NCBI GenBank assembly: GCA_001773135.1
Contig: MEVX01000012.1
Coordinates: forward strand, 1 to 41,711
Direction: 5' to 3'
Length of the DNA: 41,711 bases
Source: a candidate division WWE3 bacterium RIFOXYB1_FULL_43_24
Lineage (GTDB): Bacteria; Patescibacteriota; WWE3; UBA101185; UBA10185
In this document: positions 27,132-35,380 of the stretch, one piece after another
Position numbering within the stretch: the stretch's first letter is position 1
Layout: the number at the start of each line of letters is the position of its first letter
The notes under the pieces: generated by a model
Told to the model about the DNA's origin: nothing
What the model saw: the letters and a program-made list of their open reading frames with translations, nothing else
Databases searched by the model: none
Position numbers and translations under genes: made by a program

Positions 27132-28058
27132 TTAACGATTTTCCTGTAAATAGGCTTCAATTAGTTTTATATCATTCAAGTCTTTTTCTCTACCTAAAGC
27201 TTTTTTAAATAATTTTAGCGTAGACAGCTGCACATAGGGATGTCCATCAAGGATCTCAGCTTCTTTTACCTGTGTCTCAACCGGGCAAATGTTTGGATTT
27301 GTGAAATGCGATCCCTCACCTAGAATTGTTACGTTTCCTATTTGAATTGTTTCAAATCTTTCGCTTATGACAGGGTATTTGACTTTATACCTATCCCAAA
27401 CACTAGGTAAAACAATAATATCCAGATCATGTGGTTCTCTTAGGTTTCTTACGGCTAGTGGGCCGGAACCTGTTATTGCATATTCTCCAACTAATAAACC
27501 AATTTGGTCTAACTCTTTGAGGAGATTAGTTAGTATCCCCTGTTTCTCCTCAATTAAAAACTCTGAAAACGTATTCGGATATGGATATTCATGGTCATTT
27601 CTATGCATAGATATAACACTTATTTCGTTATCAATTTTATGAAGAAAGTCGCACACATTTTTGTATGACCCATGATTATCGTTTTCGTTCTGAATAAATA
27701 ACATTTTATTTTTAGGAATACTTTTGAGTATCGAGTAGTGTTCGCAGTCTTCAGAGGATAGATCTTCCAGAGGTATACCGTTAAGAATTATTTTATTTGT
27801 TAATGAAGATTCTTTTTCTAACAATTTAATTGTTACATAGGTTCCAATGGATTTTGCGAGGATATTTATTTTCTGGTTTTTATATTTTTCGCTAACTCCA
27901 TCCGCGGTTTTTTCGATCCAATTTTTGGTTGCAACACCTGTTTTCCAGTGATCCCAATATATTACTTCGGAATCAACATCCGGAGAAAGTTCCTTGCTTA
28001 TATGTTCCGCCCAATCTTTATTTTTTATTGAAAATCCGGGAAGAATTAGTGTTTTCAT
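27132..28058 (-). CDS. Alpha/beta-hydrolase-like domain fused to nucleotidyltransferase-like domain
   Basis: N-term LILPGFSIKNKDWAEHISKEL, NILAKSIGTYVTIKLL, IQNENDNHGS; C-term YAITGSGPLAVRNLREPHDLDIIVLP and ALGREKDLNDIKLIEAYL (NTase/AbiEii-like). TATAAT 6 nt upstream of ATG. Confidence 0.65.
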   Translation of the reverse strand: MKTLILPGFSIKNKDWAEHISKELSPDVDSEVIYWDHWKTGVATKNWIEKTADGVSEKYKNQKINILAKSIGTYVTIKLLEKESSLTNKIILNGIPLEDLSSEDCEHYSILKSIPKNKMLFIQNENDNHGSYKNVCDFLHKIDNEISVISMHRNDHEYPYPNTFSEFLIEEKQGILTNLLKELDQIGLLVGEYAITGSGPLAVRNLREPHDLDIIVLPSVWDRYKVKYPVISERFETIQIGNVTILGEGSHFTNPNICPVETQVKEAEILDGHPYVQLSTLKLFKKALGREKDLNDIKLIEAYLQENR

Positions 28059-28196
28059 AATTCAATTATACAGTGAGTTTTATATAAAAAGACCCTTCGG
28101 ATCTAGAATTTCATAAAAGGATATTTACTAGCCCTAAAAGGCTATTCGAGGCTTCATGGTCACTTGCATGCCCACTCTGGCCAGCAGTATTGTATG

Positions 28197-28286
28197 TTAT
28201 CTGAAGAATATTGCCCAAATTAGGGCAATAAATAAAACTATTAATAATCCTATAGCTCTTCCAACAAAAAACTTTTTAGGTGTCAT
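28197..28286 (-). CDS. 29-aa single-TM microprotein (MTPKKFFVGRAIGLLIVLFIALIWAIFFR)
   Basis: Read directly; not in ORF track. TATAAT (28293-28298 on minus) six nt upstream of ATG. Confidence 0.5.
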   Translation of the reverse strand: MTPKKFFVGRAIGLLIVLFIALIWAIFFR

Positions 28287-28303
28287 GGAGTTATTATACA
28301 TTT

Positions 28304-28402
28304 ATTGGCTGGGGGACAGGGATTCGGTCACGCATAAAATTCTGCTGAATTTTTGCTCGACCCCGGCTCGGCACCGTCGTGCCTGCGCCATTCGAATCTT
28401 TC
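28304..28402 (-). repeat. Structured repeat element C ending in tRNA-Gln 3' end
   Basis: First 62 bp identical to element B; different first arm with WC hairpin GGCAC-GACG-GTGCC. Confidence 0.9.
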
Positions 28403-28506
28403 CGCCTTCAACAAGTAATTTGTCAACCAACCCTGCGGGCTGCTTGCCAAATCACTGGCTGGCGGTTTTGCACGCTATTTGAATTTTGTAGTTATAATAT
28501 TGTTAT

Positions 28507-28968
28507 ATGAGTCTTACTTCAAAAGAATTGATTAATGGATTTAAGAAATCCTATTATCGTACTAAAGATGCGAAAAACTCGGAAGAAATATTAGAAGTGT
28601 ATTACTCCCTGTTCGAGACACTAAACTGGGTTGTGGCGATCGATTACAAACTATGCGCAGAAAAAAATGACAATAAATGGTTTTCAAAACTAGGTTCCGA
28701 TGGTGATTATATAAATGCGCTGAGATTTGCAAGGAACAGGACTTACCATCAGTGGTTTACTATATTTAAATTAGATCGAAATGATACTTTTCCTGCAATA
28801 TTTCCTATGCTTCTTTCTACATGGAAATGGTGCCCTTTATCAGATATACCTTCTGAAAGAGGTCAAAAAGAGGACCCAAACGATGAAAAACTCTACGTAA
28901 AACTTTTGGCAAACAGACCCGTAAAAGATGCTTTAGTGATTATTGATAAAATATTTTCTATTACCTGA
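28507..28968 (+). CDS. Hypothetical protein, possible HEPN-like fold
   Basis: Helical; ALRFARNRTYHQW contains R-x4-H (RNRTYH). TATAAT 28493-28498 upstream. Confidence 0.5.
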   Translation: MSLTSKELINGFKKSYYRTKDAKNSEEILEVYYSLFETLNWVVAIDYKLCAEKNDNKWFSKLGSDGDYINALRFARNRTYHQWFTIFKLDRNDTFPAIFPMLLSTWKWCPLSDIPSERGQKEDPNDEKLYVKLLANRPVKDALVIIDKIFSIT

Positions 28969-29041
28969 ATTATTTTAGTGGCCGTTTTGTAAGCTATTTA
29001 AACTGTTATTTTACAACGTACTGTGGTATAGAGTAATAAAG

Positions 29042-29380
29042 ATGGAGATTCATAGAAAAACAAAAGAAAGATATGGCTCTTTTTTTGAAGATAGGATTTG
29101 GCTAGCATGGGCAGAAGGCTGGTTTAAGATTCTCGAATGGTTAACCCTGATAGCTTTATTCGAGTATGTTTCAGTTACGACCGGTAGTAAAATACTAAGT
29201 TTTATAGTAACCATCTCATACACACTACTGTTTTATTATCTATATAACAAACTTTTTAATACTTGTTGGTTTAGATATAGACTGTCGAAGCTTTGGTCTA
29301 CGATCAGCTCTCTTATAATAACAGTTTCTGCATTTGCATTAGTAACAAAAATAGTAGAACAAATTACAGGAAAATATTAG
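29042..29380 (+). CDS. Hypothetical small membrane protein
   Basis: 2-3 predicted TM helices (LTLIALFEYV, ILSFIVTISYTLLFYYLY, SLIITVSAFALV). Confidence 0.5.
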   Translation: MEIHRKTKERYGSFFEDRIWLAWAEGWFKILEWLTLIALFEYVSVTTGSKILSFIVTISYTLLFYYLYNKLFNTCWFRYRLSKLWSTISSLIITVSAFALVTKIVEQITGKY

Positions 29381-29524
29381 TATTAGACGATAACAATAGA
29401 AACCAATTATCATTTCGCTGGGTATACGGCATAAATACTCATATGTATTTAGTAATACCAGAGCTGAAAGTTAGCGGATGTTGTTGGCACAATCTTGATT
29501 TTGAAAGACTTGACCGCATTTTTA

Positions 29525-30115
29525 TTAATAACCATTGAAAACATTTCCACAATAGGGACATTTTTCTCCAACTTTTACATTTTCGTTAATACAGTAAGGG
29601 CAAAACATAGGATTATCCTGATCTTCTATATATTCAGGTGAGGGTGAAGGAGAAGGAGATACGGAGACAGCACTTGCAAGACCCGAAGCAGTACTCACTG
29701 CAGTGCCTGCTGTCATTTGATCAATCACATTGTTAGTCACTTTTTTTAGCATCGATTTTAGATCGATAAGACCTTGTGCTTGATTAAGGGATAAAGCTTC
29801 AACCTTGGAATTAAGTTCTTTTAATAGGTCAAAATCAACATCCTTTTGAGCATACATAGCTGCTACTTTTTTATACCACCAATCTCTCATTTGCGTTATT
29901 TCTCTACGTTTTTCAGGGTTAGCACCAAACCAAGTATGGCAATTAGGACATAGCGGAGCTGCGTTATCAAATGTATCCTCTCCTTGTTCTTTTTGCGGTA
30001 TTATATGGTGCGCTTCAATTCCAATATTCTGACACCTACAACACCTGAATGCCGATTTTTCCTTAACGTTATTAATAATTGCTTCACTAAAAGCCATATA
30101 ATCGGGTTGTAGCAT
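29525..30115 (-). CDS. HNH endonuclease-like protein with C-terminal zinc ribbon
   Basis: AFRCCRCQNIGIEAHHIIPQKEQGEDTFDNAAPLCPNCHTWFG (HNH) and CPYCINENVKVGEKCPYCGNVF (Zn ribbon); TAATG overlap with upstream gene. Confidence 0.8.
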   Translation of the reverse strand: MLQPDYMAFSEAIINNVKEKSAFRCCRCQNIGIEAHHIIPQKEQGEDTFDNAAPLCPNCHTWFGANPEKRREITQMRDWWYKKVAAMYAQKDVDFDLLKELNSKVEALSLNQAQGLIDLKSMLKKVTNNVIDQMTAGTAVSTASGLASAVSVSPSPSPSPEYIEDQDNPMFCPYCINENVKVGEKCPYCGNVFNGY

Positions 30116-30783
30116 TAAGCTCTAGACCAACCCCCTTCAATAAGTTCTCTTGTTAATTTGGCTTTTTGAGGGTGTATATATAGATTTCTTATGATATCTT
30201 CAATAACATCAATACAGAGAGACAGATCATCTTTATGATGCTTTTTGATTTCATGAGTAGCTAAATTGCCAATATCTTTAACAAGCATGAGCAATACTGC
30301 ACCATCTCTTGTAATAATATTTTTATGAACCATCTCATCTATTTTTGTGTTTATCCCCTGAACCTTTATGTCTTGTTGAATTGATATTGCCTCAATAGTG
30401 GTTCGTACTCCTATTGCTGTAAGAATTAGCATCCCTGCGTTAAAGGATTTTATTGTTTCTTCATAAATTGTACGTACATCTTTAGGTATGCTGAAATAAC
30501 CGTTTACTAATTCCCTATCACTTCTAAAGGGCGTTGGATGTACACTTTCTGTGATGTCAGGATCGCCAGTTTGCGGGTCTACATCTTCACTGCTAACATA
30601 TCTGATCAATAAACAAATGTTATCACAACCTAAACATCGCAAAGTAAGAAAAGTTGTACTGTCCCATATATCACCATCATCGCTAGTTCCAAATTTTTCA
30701 TACTCATTGATTACATTGTGCCAAGTTTCTTGCTGGCAAGCTTTACACATTATTTTACTTTTATATTTTTTTGACACATTCAT
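30115..30783 (-). CDS. DUF4145-like domain protein
   Basis: N-terminal CxxC pairs (CKAC..., CLGC) and AIGVRTTIEAI...MVHKNIITRDGAVLLMLVKDIGNLATHE. Confidence 0.75.
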   Translation of the reverse strand: MNVSKKYKSKIMCKACQQETWHNVINEYEKFGTSDDGDIWDSTTFLTLRCLGCDNICLLIRYVSSEDVDPQTGDPDITESVHPTPFRSDRELVNGYFSIPKDVRTIYEETIKSFNAGMLILTAIGVRTTIEAISIQQDIKVQGINTKIDEMVHKNIITRDGAVLLMLVKDIGNLATHEIKKHHKDDLSLCIDVIEDIIRNLYIHPQKAKLTRELIEGGWSRA

Positions 30784-30806
30784 AGATTTGGTTCAGCCAA
30801 TATTAT

Positions 30807-31718
30807 TTAAGTTTTATCCTCTGAAATTAATTGACTATATGCGGCCTTAAATACTTGCCAGCAAATATGGGCCGTATTTTCATCGGGGTTAAATGCTTGT
30901 GCAACCTGTTCATGTGGATGAATAAAATTTCTAAAATCTCTTAGAGCATGACTAAATTTCTTCACGTCTAGCTTAAGACGCTTCGTTGAATATGAAACAT
31001 CAATCAAATCTGATAATGTCCAATCATATATCTTTTTAATATATCCGTTTTTATCTTTGGGCGCAGAGTTGTTAGTCATGAATTCTTTTTGGTTTTTTAA
31101 AGCTACTCCAAGCAATATACCTTCCAGCGTACTCCCTAACTGAAAGATAAGACTTAAATTAAGGTCACTTTCTAAGCAACGTCGCGCTTCATTAACTCTA
31201 TCTGTAAGTACCTGTGTAATAACAGAATCTAGATTTAATTTATTAATATCAATCTCATCGCTATAATCCTTTTTTAAAAACTGATTAATTTCATTATCTG
31301 AAGATGCGTTATTTGAAAGTTTATCTCCATCTATATTAATTGATTGAATTCGTTTAAGAGTAGGGGTTGCTCCAATATACTCAATTTTCATTGCTTCCAT
31401 GCCAAGTAACTCATTCATTGCTTTGTACGCCATGGCTAGAAGTTTTTGATCGCCTTTGTATTCTTTCGGGTCAACTAACCTTAGTAGCACCTTTTCGAAT
31501 TCAGTAGGTATTAGTCTGTTTAAAGTTTCTAATACCCACCATTTACGGGTAGATCCGTCATGTGCAACGTTAATTCCTATATTTTGAAAAAATCTAGTTA
31601 GATATGATGAAGATCTGTAAACTGGGTAACGTTCCTTTATATCTCCGCAAATGAAATCAGCTATTGTTTCTACAACGGCAGGGTCAGGTAATTGTCCAAA
31701 GTGTAAACTATTGTCCAC
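30807..31718 (-). CDS. Abortive-infection (AbiJ/Abi_C)-like protein with HEPN-like C-terminus
   Basis: C-terminal KFSHALRDFRNFIHPHEQ (RNxxxH); N-terminal YLTRFFQNIGINVAHDGSTRKWWVLETLNRL. GTG start, TATAAT 6 nt upstream. Confidence 0.65.
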   Translation of the reverse strand: MDNSLHFGQLPDPAVVETIADFICGDIKERYPVYRSSSYLTRFFQNIGINVAHDGSTRKWWVLETLNRLIPTEFEKVLLRLVDPKEYKGDQKLLAMAYKAMNELLGMEAMKIEYIGATPTLKRIQSINIDGDKLSNNASSDNEINQFLKKDYSDEIDINKLNLDSVITQVLTDRVNEARRCLESDLNLSLIFQLGSTLEGILLGVALKNQKEFMTNNSAPKDKNGYIKKIYDWTLSDLIDVSYSTKRLKLDVKKFSHALRDFRNFIHPHEQVAQAFNPDENTAHICWQVFKAAYSQLISEDKT

Positions 31719-32013
31719 ATAAGAATTATAACACTCGATGGTTGCAACCGCGGCCTTTAATATTTAGACTTCGCTTATACTCAACAATATCTACAAGTTG
31801 ACTATTTCTACATAAAATGCTACCCACCTATACGCTAATAATGGTTTGGGATATAACTTTTCTAAGGCTTATTCTTTACTCTACAAGGCGGTTGAGATTA
31901 CTAATAGTTCGGAAATCAAAAATATTAAGGAATTTCGGGATTATATTTCCGAACCTGACGAATTAGTTGCTAGTAAAATGAAAACTGACTCTTTTCGAGC
32001 CATTCGTTCCTCT

Positions 32014-32087
32014 TGGCTGGGGGACAGGGATTCGAACCCCAATTTTTGCATCCAGAGTGCAAAGTCCTACCATTAGACGATCCCCCA
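32014..32087 (-). tRNA. tRNA-Gln (anticodon CUG), encoded CCA
   Basis: TGGGGGATCGTCTAATGGTAGGACTTTGCACTCTGGATGCAAAAATTGGGGTTCGAATCCCTGTCCCCCAGCCA; 7-bp acceptor. Confidence 0.95.
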
Positions 32088-32257
32088 ATAGAGCGGTTAT
32101 TGCCTGAAACCGCAGTGTGATTTTACCACTCAAATAGCCATTATTGAAACATAAGCCCGTCAGGGCGCTACCTCTGGCTAACCTAATAATACCCAAACCG
32201 TCCCCTCCCAGAAATCTCTCCGTTGTCGTATTGACCGCAATGAGATAAAATCAACCC

Positions 32258-32827
32258 ATGATAAGCACGCAGCATAAGGAACAAAGAGTAGCGGTATTCG
32301 TAGATGTCCAGAATATGTACTATTCAGCCAAGAATTTGTACGGAGCAAAAGTCGATTTTAGCAAAGTTTTAAGTGTAGGCGTAGGACCCAGGCGTTTAGT
32401 TAGAGCTTTTACCTATGTCATTAGAGCTGATGTTGGTGCCGAACGCGAATTTTTCGAAGCTCTCCATAAGATCGGTTACGAAGTAAGAGAAAAAGAACTC
32501 CAGATATTTTTCGGAGGCTCTAAAAAGGGCGATTGGGACGTCGGACTCTGTATGGACGCCGTCAGATTAATTCCTAAAATAGACGCGATGGTTTTGGTTT
32601 CAGGTGACGGAGATTACACTGACCTTTTGGAATACGCGAGAAGCCAGGGTGTCCGTACCGAAGTGATTGCATTTAGCAAGACAGGATCGAGCAGACTGTT
32701 CGGGACTGCCGATCAAACTACGGATATGTGTGAGGCTCCCGAGAAATTTTTAATCGGAAAATCCAAGTTCACTCTGTTGAATGGATTTAACTCACCTGCA
32801 AATGCCAACACTCCTGCAAAAAATTAA
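32258..32827 (+). CDS. NYN domain (LabA/PIN-like) protein
   Basis: VAVFVDVQNMYYSAKN, KGDWDVGLCMDAVRLIPKIDAMVLVSGDGDYTDLLEYARSQGVRTEVIAF. Confidence 0.9.
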   Translation: MISTQHKEQRVAVFVDVQNMYYSAKNLYGAKVDFSKVLSVGVGPRRLVRAFTYVIRADVGAEREFFEALHKIGYEVREKELQIFFGGSKKGDWDVGLCMDAVRLIPKIDAMVLVSGDGDYTDLLEYARSQGVRTEVIAFSKTGSSRLFGTADQTTDMCEAPEKFLIGKSKFTLLNGFNSPANANTPAKN

Positions 32828-34559
32828 AAATCTGGCGTTTTCACCGGTATCCAGGAAAATCCTTTTCTTTGTGTATTTTCTGTTGCTTTTGGCGACCCTT
32901 TACCATGTTTATTACGCAAAAAGAATTGTTCCGGGTGTAACAGTTGGAAACGTGTCTTTAGGCGGGAAAAATTTAGATCAAGCCCGCAGTACGTTAGAAG
33001 CCCACGAAAAAACTTTGGATAAAAAAGTAACGTTAAAGTTCGATGGAAAGGAGTACGCAGTTAAGGCTGAGGACATCGATCTTACTTATGATTGGGAGGG
33101 TACTGCTTTACGCGCGTTTGAAATAGGACGAACGGGGGATGTTCTACGTGACACAAAAGATAAAATAGCGGGATTAGTTAAAAACTTAAGCATCCCCGCT
33201 TTCCACGATCACAGCGATGAGAAATTAAGCAGTGTTCTTTCCGAGGCGAAGAGTTTATTTAATATTGTTGCCCAAAACGCCGGTGTAAAAATGGAAAAAG
33301 GAAAGTTGGTTGTGACTCCGGAAAGTGAGGGTAAAAAGGTTTTGGACGATGCGTTACATTCCACTGTGGTAAAAGCTTTTGATAATTTAAGTTTTGGTGA
33401 CAAAGAACTTCCCGGAAAGAAAATAGTACCGAAAATTACCGCTGTTGAAGTCACCGCCCTTCTGCCTCAGGCCGAAAAAATTATAAACAACGAAATTACC
33501 GTGAAAGATGGAACCAGGACATGGAAATTAACATCGGAACAACTTCTGGGATATATGACTTTTCAGCGAGACAAAGAAAGAAATCACGTCGAAATTGATT
33601 TGTCGGGGCCGCGGCTAGAAGCTTTTGCCGAAGAATTAGAACATGAGGTTAACGAGCTTCCCCGTGGCCAGGTTACGGGCATGGATGGTAAAAAAGTGAC
33701 CGGATTTAAGTTAAGCAAAGAGGGAAGCGAGTTAGATAAAGACAAATTTATTATTGCCTTCCGCGATGCTTATTTTAATTCGAAAAACAGCTTAGAGATC
33801 CCTAAACTTGCTGTTTCCGGGCCTCTAGACAAAGATACGTATGGAATCCTTGAATTATTAGGGGAAGGAAAGTCAACTTACAAAGGTTCTGCGTCAGGTC
33901 GTATACACAATTTAACTTTGGCAGCTGAAAGAGCGAGCGGAGTCTTGGTAGCTCCCGGAGCAACGTACTCTTTGAACAATTCTGTAGGCGAAATTGATTC
34001 AAAAACAGGATACGACATTGCTTACATTATCAAAGACGGAAGAACTGTTTTAGGTTCGGGCGGGGGAGTTTGCCAAACTTCTACCACTTTGTTCAGAGCG
34101 GTTTTAAATTCAGGATTACCTATTGTGATGCGGTACCCACATGCGTATCGCGTTAGTTACTACGAGCAGGATCAGCCGGTCGGATTCGACGCGGCAATAT
34201 ACCAACCTTCGTGGGATCTCAGATTTAAAAATGACACCGAGAATTACATTCTGGTGCAGGCGGAAGCTGATGTAGAGAATTACGCATTGAAGTTTCAAAT
34301 ATTCGGTACACCCGACGGCAGGAAAGTGGCAATAACAGAGCCGGTAGTAACCAACCAAAGTCCTCCTCCTCCGGCTTTATACCAGGATGATCCAACGCTA
34401 GCTAAGGGTGTTACAAAACAAGTTGATTTTCCCGCGTGGGGGGCGAAGGTGACCTATTCCAGAACTGTAACCAGGGGAGAAGAAGAGTTGTTCGTGGATA
34501 AATTCGAGAGTAGGTACCAGCCTTGGCGTGCGGTGTACCTGGTGGGAACGAAAGAATAA
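32802..34559 (+). CDS. VanW family / peptidoglycan-binding (YoaR-like) protein
   Basis: ASGRIHNLTLAAERASGVLVAPGATYSLNNSVGEIDSKTGYDIAYIIKDGRTVLGSGGGVCQTSTTLFRAVLNSGLPIVMRYPHAYRVSYYEQ. Start uncertain (32781 or 32802). Confidence 0.9.
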   Translation: MPTLLQKIKNLAFSPVSRKILFFVYFLLLLATLYHVYYAKRIVPGVTVGNVSLGGKNLDQARSTLEAHEKTLDKKVTLKFDGKEYAVKAEDIDLTYDWEGTALRAFEIGRTGDVLRDTKDKIAGLVKNLSIPAFHDHSDEKLSSVLSEAKSLFNIVAQNAGVKMEKGKLVVTPESEGKKVLDDALHSTVVKAFDNLSFGDKELPGKKIVPKITAVEVTALLPQAEKIINNEITVKDGTRTWKLTSEQLLGYMTFQRDKERNHVEIDLSGPRLEAFAEELEHEVNELPRGQVTGMDGKKVTGFKLSKEGSELDKDKFIIAFRDAYFNSKNSLEIPKLAVSGPLDKDTYGILELLGEGKSTYKGSASGRIHNLTLAAERASGVLVAPGATYSLNNSVGEIDSKTGYDIAYIIKDGRTVLGSGGGVCQTSTTLFRAVLNSGLPIVMRYPHAYRVSYYEQDQPVGFDAAIYQPSWDLRFKNDTENYILVQAEADVENYALKFQIFGTPDGRKVAITEPVVTNQSPPPPALYQDDPTLAKGVTKQVDFPAWGAKVTYSRTVTRGEEELFVDKFESRYQPWRAVYLVGTKE

Positions 34560-34560
34560 T

Positions 34561-34977
34561 TTAACGCCGTGCCATTTTCAAACTAACAATCGTATATTCA
34601 TCATCGGGCTGCCTTGTTACTGTTATGGTGGCTATTAGATCTTGGTCGTTGTAAGTTGTAACGTAAATTCCATTTTCTCTTTTATCTGATTCCGGCGTCC
34701 AATTTTTATCACTAAAAACATTTTGGTAAAACGTCATGACTTCTTCGGGAGATTTTTTTGTTTGAAAAGTTGTCTGGTGAGAATCAAGAGTTCTGCTTGA
34801 GCATATTTTTTCCGAGCTTATGGGCATGGGAAGTTCTGCTTCTTGTGAAACTTGCGCACCTTTTACATCGCCGTTTTGAATTTTGGGATTATATTGCGTG
34901 AAACTAGCGTAACTCCCGGCAAAGGCAAGTATTAGAACTAAAAGTATTGGTATCAACTTTTTAAAATCTCCGGGCAT
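34561..34977 (-). CDS. Hypothetical membrane-anchored protein
   Basis: N-terminal TM; convergent with VanW gene. Confidence 0.55.
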   Translation of the reverse strand: MPGDFKKLIPILLVLILAFAGSYASFTQYNPKIQNGDVKGAQVSQEAELPMPISSEKICSSRTLDSHQTTFQTKKSPEEVMTFYQNVFSDKNWTPESDKRENGIYVTTYNDQDLIATITVTRQPDDEYTIVSLKMARR

Positions 34978-35093
34978 TTTGTAAACTTATTATACACGAT
35001 TACAAATGACAATTTGCGCAAGGTGTTAGTCAAAAAGCGGATTTGTTGGTAGAATTTGTGGGATTTATGCCGGGCGTTGCCTAAAGGATGCTT

Positions 35094-35168
35094 GGCCCCA
35101 TCGTCTAACGGCTAGGACGGCGGATTCTCATTCCGTAAATCGGGGTTCGATTCCCCGTGGGGTCACCA
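35094..35168 (+). tRNA. tRNA-Glu (anticodon CUC), encoded CCA
   Basis: GGCCCCATCGTCTAACGGCTAGGACGGCGGATTCTCATTCCGTAAATCGGGGTTCGATTCCCCGTGGGGTCACCA. Confidence 0.95.
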
Positions 35169-35298
35169 TGAACAGGTTCTTCACCGAGTATACGAGGTGG
35201 AGGTTCTGTTTATGTGATTCTCGCAAGGGAGCGGACTAACTTTAGTTATGTTCGACCATTGCGTAATGAAATGAAGCAATCGCTTTGATGGAGTCAAA

Positions 35299-35317
35299 AT
35301 TCCCCGTGGGGTCACCA
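35299..35317 (+). repeat. 19-bp exact second copy of tRNA-Glu 3' end
   Basis: attccccgtggggtcacca at 35150-35168 and 35299-35317. Confidence 0.92.
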
Positions 35318-35380
35318 GAAAAGCGGGTATCACTTTGTGGTAGCCACTTTTTTATGTTCGGTTAGTTTTTTATTCATACC

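Noticed and set aside
28156-28482. 108-aa plus ORF over element C
   Set aside because: Runs through repeat C and the antisense microprotein; no protein-like features.
29293-29538. 81-aa plus ORF overlapping the small membrane protein
   Set aside because: Out-of-frame, overlaps a better ORF; no recognisable domain, though the tail (29381-29538) could be a remnant.
35299-35317. Second tRNA-Glu gene
   Set aside because: Only the 3' T-arm/acceptor end is present; no D or anticodon arm upstream.
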